From Bacteroidota bacterium (lineage in GTDB: Bacteria > Bacteroidota > Bacteroidia > Chitinophagales > Chitinophagaceae): a stretch of 7,657 bases of DNA. A model generated the notes under the pieces. It worked only from the letters and a program-made list of their open reading frames with translations, was not told the origin of the DNA and did no database searches. Below, one piece after another: positions 1 to 6,305 of the stretch. The DNA is taken from the NCBI GenBank assembly GCA_023433265.1, contig JAEZDR010000008.1:1-7657 (forward strand). Reading direction: 5' to 3'. Numbering within the stretch: position 1 is the stretch's first letter; each line of letters starts with the position of its first letter. A program made the translations under genes and the position numbers.

Positions 1-1
1 C

Positions 2-349
2 AGTAACAGCAACGTAAAAAACACAGCGAACATTGTGAGTATCTGGAACGACGATGCCGGTAAGCCGCAGCCTATCGGCAATAAAGCCGGGGTGATAATG
101 GGCGACTACACACGTACCGCCATTAACACTTCCATCAACACCGGGAGTTATTTTGGTCTATGTTGCAACATAGCAACAACTGGATTTCCTCCACCAGTAC
201 TTCACAATTTTTCATGGCTTACCAACCATCTGCAGCAATACGACTTCCAAAAAGCATTGCGCGATATAAGGAATTGGTTACAGTTTAAACACCATGATTT
301 ACCCGAAACTGAGATAAGCATTTTGAAATATATCTTTGAGCGCTCTTGA
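2..349 (+). CDS. GlmU-like UDP-GlcNAc diphosphorylase / glucosamine-1-phosphate N-acetyltransferase, C-terminal part (5' end outside window)
   Basis: The reading frame is open from base 2 to the TGA at 347-349, giving the last 115 residues of a protein that begins outside the window. The GTG at 35 is an internal valine codon, since the frame continues upstream with matching family sequence (SNSNVKNTANIV). The visible part is the end of a left-handed beta-helix acyltransferase domain: GNKAGVIMGDYTRTAINTS, NTGSYFGLCCNI and GFPPPVLHNFSW are typical of the fused nucleotidyltransferase/acetyltransferase that Bacteroidetes use in place of classical GlmU. A helical tail follows (roughly the last 40 residues, YDFQKALRDIRNWL to IFERS). 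By family knowledge it would make UDP-N-acetylglucosamine for peptidoglycan and other glycans in the cytoplasm. The nucleotidyltransferase half is not visible, so the acyl donor and sugar specificity are inferred. It lies 39 bases before tpiA on the same strand. Confidence 0.8.
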   Translation, partial: SNSNVKNTANIVSIWNDDAGKPQPIGNKAGVIMGDYTRTAINTSINTGSYFGLCCNIATTGFPPPVLHNFSWLTNHLQQYDFQKALRDIRNWLQFKHHDLPETEISILKYIFERS

Positions 350-365
350 AGGGGGCTTACCCCTT
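349..365 (+). other. Small hairpin in the glmU-like/tpiA gap
   Basis: AAGGGG (349-354) pairs perfectly with CCCCTT (360-365) around the five-base loop GCTTA, starting at the last base of the upstream stop codon. The sequence after it is ATTACTAACATC, with no run of T, so it is not a convincing intrinsic terminator. It could be an attenuator, an mRNA-stability or processing hairpin between the two coding regions, or chance. Confidence 0.35.
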
Positions 366-388
366 ATTACTAACATCAATTATCAACA

Positions 389-1150
389 ATGAGACAACAG
401 ATTGCTGCCGCCAATTGGAAAATGAACCTTACACTGCAAAAAGGAGAAGCACTTCTTACCGATATCCTTTCAAGGTGCGGCGACATAGGAGGCGACAGGG
501 TTGTGGTATTTGCAGTTCCTTTCCCGTACCTGCAGGCAGCACAAGCGAAAGTGAGTGGCAAAGCCAACATATTTGTAGCTGCTCAAAATTGCTCTGATAA
601 AAAAGCCGGAGCCTTTACAGGTGAAGTGAGTGCTGAAATGCTGCAGTCGCTGGGCATAGAGTATGTAGTCGTAGGCCACTCTGAGCGTCGCGAATACTAT
701 CATGAAACCAACCAGCTTCTTGCCGCTAAATTGAACACCCTGCTGGAATACGGTATGAAACCCATCTTCTGCTGTGGCGAGCCTCTGCAGGTTAGGGAAG
801 GGGGACAACAAAATGAATTTGTTGCCAAGCAGTTGGAGGAGTCACTTTACCATCTGTCTGAAACAGATATTCAGAAAATCATCATTGCATACGAACCTAT
901 CTGGGCCATCGGTACCGGCAAAACAGCAAGCAGTGAACAAGCGCAGGAAATGCACGCTTTCATCCGTTCAGCATTGGTAAGTAAGTATGGTGAGCAGGTG
1001 GCAAAAAACATCAGCATTCTATATGGGGGCAGCGTTAAAGGAAACAATGCTTCTGAACTCTTCGCCAACAGCGACGTAGATGGTGGCCTTGTAGGGGGAG
1101 CTTCGCTTGTAGCTGATGAGTTCATTCAGATAATCAAAGCGTTGAAATAG
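389..1150 (+). CDS. tpiA: Triosephosphate isomerase
   Basis: A complete 253-residue (beta/alpha)8 enzyme that interconverts dihydroxyacetone phosphate and glyceraldehyde 3-phosphate in glycolysis and gluconeogenesis, in the cytoplasm. The family landmarks are all present: AANWKMN near the N-terminus (substrate-binding N9, K11), VVGHSERR with the electrophilic H97, and AYEPIWAIGTG with the catalytic base E169 followed by flexible loop 6. The phosphate-binding segments are LYGGSVKGNN (211-220) and GGLVGGASL (232-240). Length matches the usual 250 or so residues. The ATG at 389 puts AANWKMN at the normal distance from the N-terminus. No Shine-Dalgarno sequence precedes it, which is common in this phylum. 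It lies 39 bases after the GlmU-like gene and 26 bases before the rRNA methyltransferase gene, so co-transcription is plausible. No key residue is missing. Confidence 0.97.
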   Translation: MRQQIAAANWKMNLTLQKGEALLTDILSRCGDIGGDRVVVFAVPFPYLQAAQAKVSGKANIFVAAQNCSDKKAGAFTGEVSAEMLQSLGIEYVVVGHSERREYYHETNQLLAAKLNTLLEYGMKPIFCCGEPLQVREGGQQNEFVAKQLEESLYHLSETDIQKIIIAYEPIWAIGTGKTASSEQAQEMHAFIRSALVSKYGEQVAKNISILYGGSVKGNNASELFANSDVDGGLVGGASLVADEFIQIIKALK

Positions 1151-1176
1151 CGCTGTCTAAAAAGGAAAACAAACCT

Positions 1177-2349
1177 ATGACGCGCCTGGTACTTAAGAGG
1201 AGAATTGCACAACGGATAGCTAACGGCCACCCCTGGATTTTTAGTAACGAAGTAGATAGGGTAGAGGGCGATTTGGCTCCCGGAGCTATAGTAGATGTAT
1301 TTTATGCCGATGGAAAGTTGGCAGGCCGTGGCTACGCGAACCCGCAAAGCCAGATCATTGCAAGGTTGCTTACCCGAAAGCAAGTGGAAATAGACAGGGA
1401 ATTCTTTCATAAGCGCATTTCGGCTGCCTGGAACTATCGTCAGAAGTTGGGCTACACAGAAAACTGCAGGCTTGTATTTGGCGAAGCAGATTCCCTTCCG
1501 GCCCTTATCATCGACAAGTTCAATGATTATTTTGTCATTCAGACGCTTGCCCTTGGTATTGATATTTGGAAGCAGGACATCGTTTCCATTTTAAAAGAGA
1601 TATTCCAGCCTAAAGGCATCTACGAGCGTAACGATGTGCCCGTAAGGGAACTGGAAGGACTGAAGCAGCAAAAAGGCTTTCTAACTGAACCTTTCGACAC
1701 AAACATCATCATAAATGAGAACGGACTTAAGTTTCACGTAGATGTTGAGAATGGTCAGAAGACGGGTTATTTCCTCGATCAGCAGGACAATCGTCGTGCA
1801 ATCCGCAATATTGTAAAGGATGCCGAAGTGCTTGGCGCCTTTACCTACACCGGTACTTTCGAAATACACGCGGCCTATTATGGCGCTAAGTCAGTGCTGG
1901 GAATAGATATATCGGAAAACGCGGTGATGCAGGCTAATCGCAATGCTAAACTCAACGGCCTCGACCACATCGTTAAGTTTGAAACCATGAATGCATTCGA
2001 TGTATTGAAGGTTTGGGCCAAGGAGGGCAGCAGGAAGTATGATGTGGTTATGCTAGATCCACCGGCGTTTACAAAGAGCCGCGAAACCATTCAGAAAGCC
2101 ATTACAGGGTATAAGGAAATCAACCTTCGGGGCATGAAGCTCATCAGGAATGGAGGTTTCCTTGTAACGTCCAGTTGTACTAACCTCGTGCAACCTGAGC
2201 TTTTTCTTCAAACCATTGAAATGGCAGCCAAAGATGCCCGCAGAAAGATAAGGCAGGTAACGTTCCAGGCGCAGGCCAGCGACCACCCTATCATCTGGGG
2301 AATGGAGAACACCAACTACCTGAAGTTCCTGATTGTTGAAGTAGGTTAA
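1177..2349 (+). CDS. RlmI-like class I SAM-dependent rRNA methyltransferase (putative 23S rRNA m5C)
   Basis: A 390-residue protein, close to the length of E. coli RlmI, which methylates C1962 of 23S rRNA. Residues 1-75 look like a PUA RNA-binding domain (LKRRIAQRIANGHPWIFSNEV, then GRGYANPQSQIIARLL). A linking region follows (RLVFGEADSLPALIIDKF, 98-115), then the Rossmann methyltransferase core with GYFLDQQDNRRAIR (197-210), motif I around 216-231, LGIDIS (241-246), the LDPPAFTKS motif IV (293-301) and SSCTN (332-336), whose C334 matches the cysteine implicated in m5C chemistry. Motif I reads VLGAFTYTGTFEIHAA rather than the commoner F-C/S-YTGGF form. A weak AAGGA lies 10 bases before the ATG. 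A terminator hairpin follows 25 bases after the stop. RlmI-family identity is firm; the exact target base is inferred, and another member of the PUA-methyltransferase group is possible. Confidence 0.88.
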   Translation: MTRLVLKRRIAQRIANGHPWIFSNEVDRVEGDLAPGAIVDVFYADGKLAGRGYANPQSQIIARLLTRKQVEIDREFFHKRISAAWNYRQKLGYTENCRLVFGEADSLPALIIDKFNDYFVIQTLALGIDIWKQDIVSILKEIFQPKGIYERNDVPVRELEGLKQQKGFLTEPFDTNIIINENGLKFHVDVENGQKTGYFLDQQDNRRAIRNIVKDAEVLGAFTYTGTFEIHAAYYGAKSVLGIDISENAVMQANRNAKLNGLDHIVKFETMNAFDVLKVWAKEGSRKYDVVMLDPPAFTKSRETIQKAITGYKEINLRGMKLIRNGGFLVTSSCTNLVQPELFLQTIEMAAKDARRKIRQVTFQAQASDHPIIWGMENTNYLKFLIVEVG

Positions 2350-2364
2350 GCCAAAGAGTCCTTT

Positions 2365-2395
2365 GAAAATAAAAAAGCCACCCAAAAGGTGGCTT
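2365..2395 (-). terminator. Rho-independent terminator at the convergent junction
   Basis: AAGCCACC (2375-2382) pairs perfectly with GGTGGCTT (2388-2395) around a five-base loop. Read on the minus strand, the stem runs into TTTTTTATTTTC, a good U-tract, and it lies about 20 bases after the stop of the T9SS sorting-domain gene. On the plus strand the same stem is followed only by CAACTATTTAAT, so termination of the methyltransferase transcript there would be weaker, but a bidirectional role is plausible. Confidence 0.85.
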
Positions 2396-2414
2396 CAACT
2401 ATTTAATGTAATGA

Positions 2415-2789
2415 TTATCTCACTACCTGGAACTTACCAGTTTCAATAATTTTACCTGTACGGTCACGCAGTTGGAAGAAATAAACCCCACGGAAAAACT
2501 CTTCCAGCTTCACTGTTAATCTCTCAGAGTTCACTGCCGACTCATACATTTTCCTGCCGGTGAAGCTGTATATCTGCAATGTATGGCTCTTATTGATGTT
2601 CTTCGAAAACTCAAAATTGATAAAGGAAGTAGCAGGGTTAGGATAGTAGCGCGTAACATTCGTCCGCGTCTCTGCATACGGACCCACATCGGAAATCCCG
2701 GCAGGGGCGAACGACACTGAGCCCAAGGCAATCGCCAGGATCACCAGTGTTTTTGCCAATAAATTGTAAGTACGTAAATGTTTTACCAT
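2415..2789 (-). CDS. Small secreted protein consisting of a signal peptide and a T9SS type A sorting domain
   Basis: A 124-residue protein. Residues 1-30 form a Sec signal peptide: basic start (MVKHLR), hydrophobic core LLAKTLVILAIALGSVSF, and a likely cut after A28 or A30. From about residue 47 to the end it is a type IX secretion C-terminal domain: YYPNPATSFINFEF (48-61), LQIYSFTGRKMYES (71-84), GVYFFQL (101-107) and the terminal GKFQVVR (118-124). By family knowledge such domains direct cargo through the T9SS outer-membrane translocon and are often cleaved and replaced by a lipid anchor. No separate cargo domain is visible: only about 16 residues lie between the signal peptide and the domain. 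It could be a minimal cargo, a decoy or spacer peptide, or the remnant of a larger protein. The start is fixed because no other upstream start would supply the signal peptide. It has its own candidate promoter and a strong terminator, so it is probably monocistronic. Confidence 0.85.
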   Translation of the reverse strand: MVKHLRTYNLLAKTLVILAIALGSVSFAPAGISDVGPYAETRTNVTRYYPNPATSFINFEFSKNINKSHTLQIYSFTGRKMYESAVNSERLTVKLEEFFRGVYFFQLRDRTGKIIETGKFQVVR

Positions 2790-2803
2790 CTGCTATCAGT
2801 TTA

Positions 2804-2834
2804 CTAAAGTACATAATTCAACACTTCTGCCAAA
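2804..2834 (-). promoter_or_regulatory. Candidate Bacteroidetes-type promoter for the T9SS sorting-domain gene
   Basis: On the minus strand a TTTG (2834-2831, the -33 box) is separated by 19 bases from TACTTTAG (2811-2804), which matches the phylum's -7 consensus TAnnTTTG at all but one defined position. This spacing is usual for the primary sigma factor of Bacteroidetes. Transcription would begin only a few bases before the ATG at 2789, giving a very short leader, which is the main reason for caution. Confidence 0.42.
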
Positions 2835-2864
2835 AAAAATCTAAAACGGCTTATTGCCCGTTTT
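2832..2864 (-). terminator. Intrinsic terminator after the M32 carboxypeptidase gene
   Basis: On the minus strand AAAACGG (2864-2858) pairs with CCGTTTT (2849-2843) around an eight-base loop that may close further through G-C pairs. It is followed by AGA and then a run of eight T (2839-2832). The hairpin lies about 80 bases past the carboxypeptidase stop, where the end of the six-gene minus-strand operon would be expected. The core stem has only three G-C pairs, so it is moderate in strength. Its T-run abuts the -33 box of the next promoter candidate. Confidence 0.6.
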
Positions 2865-2944
2865 CACAAACATTTAGATGTGCTTTAATATTAGACCGGT
2901 AAATAGGAGGGAAGTATAAACCGCCGGGCCGATGTTTTAGCTTA

Positions 2945-4447
2945 TTAACTAAACAGTAAGTCCAGCTTTTCCCGGTAGTATTTTATAAACATATCGGGAC
3001 TAAGCTTAGTGCCGGTAGCTTTTAATATCAACTCCTCTGAATCGTATTGCTTACCGTACCTGTGTATGTTGTCTCTCAACCAATTGAGCATTTCCCGTGT
3101 ATCGCCTTTGGCTATTTTTTCATCCATGCCGGGTAACTGTTCTTTTGCAGCAAGGTATAGTTGTGCTGCATAAAAGCTGCCGAGGCTATACGTGGGGAAG
3201 TAACCAAAACTGCCATGGCTCCAATGCACATCCTGTAAACAGCCGTTCTTGTCATCAGGAACCTCCAGGCCTAAATATTTTTTATAAAGCTCATTCCATA
3301 CAGCGGGTAGGTCTCCCACTTTTAAGTCCCCGTTGAGGAACATTTTCTCTATCTCGTACCTGATGATTACATGAAAGTGATAGGTAAGTTCGTCCGCTTC
3401 AGTCCTAACCAGCGAGGGTTGCACCTTGTTTACGGCCTGTACAAATCGTCTCAGGTCCACATCTCCCAACTGTTTTGGAAAATAGGTTTTTAGCAACGGT
3501 AAATAATGTGTCCAAAATGGCTTGTTTCGACCAATACAGTTCTCCCAAATTCTGCTTTGACTCTCATGAATGCTTAGTGAAGCATACTCTCCGCAAGGCA
3601 AACCATATTCGTCCATCGGTAGTCCTTGCTCATACAATGCATGGCCCGTCTCATGAATGCAACTCCATGTCATGTTTGCAAAGTCGTGTTCATTTATTCG
3701 TGTGGTAATCCTAACGTCAGTTGGAGCAAACGCTACTGAAAATGGGTGTTCTGCCAGGTCCTGCCTGCCGGCCTTCAAATCGAACCCTAAAGACTCGATA
3801 AGAAACATAGACCAGTTCCATTGATCATTCTTTGGATAGTGTTGATATAAGAAGCTTGTATCCGGCCATGGCTTCGTTCCTGCATAATCAATCAGCTCGC
3901 GAAGAGGCTGCTTAATACTGCCAAAAATCGCATCAAGGGAAGCCACAGACGCGCTTCGCTCATACTCCTCCAACATCGCGTTGTAAGGGTGTGCCTCATA
4001 ACCCCTGAGGTCTGCTTCCTCCAGTTTAAGGTTTACCAGCGCTGTCAATGCCGGCTCATACAGCCTGAAATTGTTTTGCTTTCTGGCCTCAATCCATGCG
4101 TGGAAAGCAGTTGAAATAGCTTCAGACAGTTTTCTCACAAATTCTGAGGTCAACTTCGTTTGCCGGTTATATTGATATAAACTCTCGTCAATATTCCGGC
4201 GTTCTAGGGGTGAGAGATTATCTATGGCTGCAGTTTTCTGCAGCAACTTACCAAACTCGTCACTGGTAAATTGCTCGTGCACTAATGTAGAAAGCGTGGC
4301 AAGTTGCCTGGCTCTTGCTCCGGCAGCGGCAGGAGGCAGGTAAGTTTCCTGGTCCCATTGTAAAACAGCAGCGGCGTTACGAACGTCCGCAAGACGCTGC
4401 ATATAAGTTCTATATTGTTCGTAAAGTGGATGGGATTTTCTTTCCAT
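2945..4447 (-). CDS. M32 family metallocarboxypeptidase (carboxypeptidase Taq type)
   Basis: A complete 500-residue zinc carboxypeptidase, the usual length for family M32, which trims C-terminal residues from peptides in the cytoplasm. All the signature motifs of the family can be read in order: HPF (234-236), DVRIT (244-248, DXRXT), the zinc-binding HETGH (265-269), HESQ (294-297, with E295 the expected third metal ligand), VRTEAD (347-352) and GCLQDVHW (402-409). There is no signal peptide. The N-terminal half is strongly helical, as known for this fold. The ATG at 4447 lies 8 bases after the scoB stop, so the gene is probably translated from the same mRNA and is the last of the operon. No Shine-Dalgarno is visible. 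The link to CoA metabolism is not obvious; it may be a chance passenger, or serve peptide use during growth on protein. Confidence 0.95.
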   Translation of the reverse strand: MERKSHPLYEQYRTYMQRLADVRNAAAVLQWDQETYLPPAAAGARARQLATLSTLVHEQFTSDEFGKLLQKTAAIDNLSPLERRNIDESLYQYNRQTKLTSEFVRKLSEAISTAFHAWIEARKQNNFRLYEPALTALVNLKLEEADLRGYEAHPYNAMLEEYERSASVASLDAIFGSIKQPLRELIDYAGTKPWPDTSFLYQHYPKNDQWNWSMFLIESLGFDLKAGRQDLAEHPFSVAFAPTDVRITTRINEHDFANMTWSCIHETGHALYEQGLPMDEYGLPCGEYASLSIHESQSRIWENCIGRNKPFWTHYLPLLKTYFPKQLGDVDLRRFVQAVNKVQPSLVRTEADELTYHFHVIIRYEIEKMFLNGDLKVGDLPAVWNELYKKYLGLEVPDDKNGCLQDVHWSHGSFGYFPTYSLGSFYAAQLYLAAKEQLPGMDEKIAKGDTREMLNWLRDNIHRYGKQYDSEELILKATGTKLSPDMFIKYYREKLDLLFS

Positions 4448-4455
4448 TACCCGTG

Positions 4456-5112
4456 CTACAGTTTCATCTCTGGTACATTGTCAGGAATAACCAGTTTACC
4501 AAGCGTCTTTGACTTTATTTCTTCTACTGAAACACCGGGCGCTCTTTCTAACAAATAAAAGCCTTCCTGCGTTATTTCTATGGCAGCAAGTTCCGTCACT
4601 ATCTTTTTTACGCAGCCGAGGCCGGTAAGGGGAAGTGTGCATTTTGGCAGTAGCTTGCTCTCTCCCTTGGGATTAGTGTGTTGCATCGCAACAATGATGT
4701 TCTTAGCGCTTGCCACCAGGTCCATTGCACCCCCCATACCCTTCACCATTTTTCCGGGTATTTTCCAATTAGCAATATCGCCATTCTGTGAAACTTCCAT
4801 TGCACCAAGCACGGTCAGGTCAATCTTTCCGGCCCTGATCATTCCAAAACTCTCAGCGCTATCAAAGAATGCTCCTCCTTTAATTACAGTTACAGTTTCT
4901 TTGCCTGCATTTATCAGGTCGGCATCTATATCCGCCTCTTCAGGGTAAGGCCCCATGCCAAGTATGCCGTTCTCGCTTTGCAAAATAACCGTCATTCCCT
5001 CAGGAATGAAGTTCGATACCAGTGTCGGAATGCCTATTCCAAGGTTAACATACATGCCATCCCTTAACTCTTGTGCGATGCGTTTAGCTATTCCAAATTT
5101 ATCTAGAGCCAT
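4456..5112 (-). CDS. scoB: 3-oxoacid (succinyl-CoA:acetoacetate) CoA-transferase, subunit B
   Basis: A 218-residue beta subunit of a class I CoA-transferase. Together with the alpha subunit it moves CoA from succinyl-CoA to acetoacetate, giving acetoacetyl-CoA and succinate for ketone-body and fatty-acid use. The catalytic glutamate, which forms the glutamyl-CoA thioester, is E47 in LQSENGILGMG (44-54). Other family marks are NLGIGIPTLV (23-32), GGAFFDSAESFGMIR (79-93), GMGGAMDLV (125-133) and the C-terminal LPLTGLGCVKKIVTE (160-174). Length and order are normal for a subunit B. It starts 36 bases after the scoA stop and its stop lies 8 bases before the carboxypeptidase gene. The related butyrate/acetate-acetoacetate CoA-transferases (AtoA-like) share these motifs, so the acyl preference is inferred from overall resemblance. 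Confidence 0.93.
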   Translation of the reverse strand: MALDKFGIAKRIAQELRDGMYVNLGIGIPTLVSNFIPEGMTVILQSENGILGMGPYPEEADIDADLINAGKETVTVIKGGAFFDSAESFGMIRAGKIDLTVLGAMEVSQNGDIANWKIPGKMVKGMGGAMDLVASAKNIIVAMQHTNPKGESKLLPKCTLPLTGLGCVKKIVTELAAIEITQEGFYLLERAPGVSVEEIKSKTLGKLVIPDNVPEMKL

Positions 5113-5148
5113 AATTTCAGTTTGAGTGTTGTTAGTTTATGGGTGGTA

Positions 5149-5850
5149 TTACTGCTTTTGCAATTGAACGGTCCTGCGCTCTATCCGCTTTTCATAATTA
5201 CTTCCCTGGAATACGCGATGAACATATACGCCTGCCACGTCAATCCTGTCAGGATCCAATTCTCCTGGTTCTACTAATTCTTCCACTTCTGCTATGGTAA
5301 TCGTACCTGCTTTAGCCATACTGGTAGAGAAGTTGCGCGTGGCTTTCCTAAAGACAAGATTACCCATTCTGTCTCCTTTCCATGCCTTCACAATGGCGAA
5401 GTCGGCATATAAAGCTTTTTCCATCAAATACATCTTGCCATTAAACTCCCGAACTTCTTTCCCCTCTGCTATCTCGGTACCATACCCAGCAGGCGTGAAG
5501 AACGCGGGAATGCCCATACCCGCCATCTCAATCCTTGTAGCAAGGGTGCCCTGTGGAATAAGCTCAACTTCCAATTCGCCGCTCAGCAATTGACGTTCAA
5601 ATTCGGCATTCTCTCCTACGTAGCTACTTTGCATCTTTTTTATCTGCCTTGTTTGCAGAAGGAGGCCTAATCCAAAGTCATCAACGCCGGCATTATTCGA
5701 AATGCAGGTTAGGTTTTTAACGCCTTTGTTCTTTAATGCGATGATGCTGTTTTCGGGTATCGCGCAAAGGCCAAAGCCTCCAAGCATAATGGTAGCGCCG
5801 TCCTGTATATCATGAATAGCGGCTTGTGCATCGTTAAATACTTTGTTCAT
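5149..5850 (-). CDS. scoA: 3-oxoacid (succinyl-CoA:acetoacetate) CoA-transferase, subunit A
   Basis: A 233-residue alpha subunit that pairs with the product of the next gene. It shows the class I CoA-transferase signature MLGGFGLCAIPE (22-33), the SNNAG segment (51-55), and PQGTLATRI followed by GIPAFFTPAGYGTEIAEGK (113-131). Near the C-terminus, AEVEELVEPGELDPDRI (187-203) is also typical. The alpha subunit supplies much of the CoA-binding surface, while the catalytic glutamate is on subunit B. The stretch before GIPAFFT reads MAGMGIP where many relatives have a GGAGIP form, a small deviation. The ATG at 5850 comes 32 bases after the stop of the DUF4296 gene, with no Shine-Dalgarno. The scoA-scoB order and the 36-base gap are the usual arrangement of this two-subunit enzyme. 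Confidence 0.93.
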   Translation of the reverse strand: MNKVFNDAQAAIHDIQDGATIMLGGFGLCAIPENSIIALKNKGVKNLTCISNNAGVDDFGLGLLLQTRQIKKMQSSYVGENAEFERQLLSGELEVELIPQGTLATRIEMAGMGIPAFFTPAGYGTEIAEGKEVREFNGKMYLMEKALYADFAIVKAWKGDRMGNLVFRKATRNFSTSMAKAGTITIAEVEELVEPGELDPDRIDVAGVYVHRVFQGSNYEKRIERRTVQLQKQ

Positions 5851-5882
5851 CTTAAACGATTAATACACAAAGTAAAGCCGTT

Positions 5883-6269
5883 TTATTGGTTCTTCTCTAT
5901 TTTCAGAAGAGGCTTCTCAAGTTGAGGATTTGTTCGCACCCCGTACTGGTAGACGGAGTCAATGAGGTCTTTATGCAGGTAGGGGTTTTCCAGGTAAAAG
6001 CTATAGCTTTTGTAAAACTGTTCTCTTGTAATGTTATGGATGGTGAATATCTGGCTATAATACTCGGTTGTAAGTTGTTTGATCGTCTTAGTGCTATCAG
6101 CATTGGCGGTCATGCTTGCCAGTTCATCTGCTCTTGTAATGTCCCACAGCACCCTTTTCATTTTTTCAGGTTGAATATATTCTTCGGGAACTTGCCTGCC
6201 ACAGGATGCAAATGCAATAAGGATTGCGATTAAAAGAGCATTTCTTCTGTTGGTGCCTGCGAATCTCAT
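5883..6269 (-). CDS. DUF4296 domain-containing lipoprotein, function unknown
   Basis: A 128-residue predicted lipoprotein. A basic start and short hydrophobic stretch (ALLIAILIAFAS, 11-22) lead to a lipobox with acceptor C23. The following residues, GRQVPEE, lack the acidic lipoprotein export signal known from Bacteroidetes, so it probably faces the periplasm. The rest matches DUF4296: VPEEYIQPEKMKRVLWDITRA (27-47, partly shown), a central YYSQIFTIHNITREQFYKSY (70-89) and LHKDLIDSVYQYG (98-110). It should be mainly alpha-helical. Its biochemical role is not known to me. It sits 36 bases after the PorD/DUF4835 gene and 32 bases before scoA, and is probably co-transcribed with both. Being next to a secretion-system gene hints at an envelope role, but that is only context. 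Confidence 0.85.
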   Translation of the reverse strand: MRFAGTNRRNALLIAILIAFASCGRQVPEEYIQPEKMKRVLWDITRADELASMTANADSTKTIKQLTTEYYSQIFTIHNITREQFYKSYSFYLENPYLHKDLIDSVYQYGVRTNPQLEKPLLKIEKNQ

Positions 6270-6305
6270 GAAACAAAGAATTTAAAAGGGGTGCAGGGTG
6301 TAATA

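Noticed and set aside
35..349. A 104-residue reading frame beginning at GTG 35 as a complete small gene
   Set aside because: The same frame is open to the window edge and the extra upstream residues continue the acyltransferase repeat pattern, so it is the tail of a longer gene.
470..811. Minus-strand reading frame of 113 codons opposite tpiA
   Set aside because: It lies wholly within a gene with all catalytic motifs and resembles no known protein; it is an antisense shadow.
2053..2385. Minus-strand reading frame of 110 codons opposite the end of the rRNA methyltransferase
   Set aside because: It overlaps the conserved DPPAF and SSC region of the real gene, crosses the terminator, and has no recognisable domain.
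4580..4948. Plus-strand reading frame of 122 codons opposite scoB
   Set aside because: It is the complement of a well-supported CoA-transferase gene, with low-complexity hydrophobic content and no family resemblance.
5862..5882. TTACTTTG on the minus strand just before scoA as a promoter -7 box
   Set aside because: It fits TAnnTTTG except for one base, but no TTG was found at the expected distance upstream, and the gap is only 32 bases inside a tight gene run.
5886..6233. Plus-strand reading frame of 115 codons opposite the DUF4296 gene
   Set aside because: The minus-strand frame has a lipobox and matches DUF4296 along its length; the plus-strand frame has no recognisable features.
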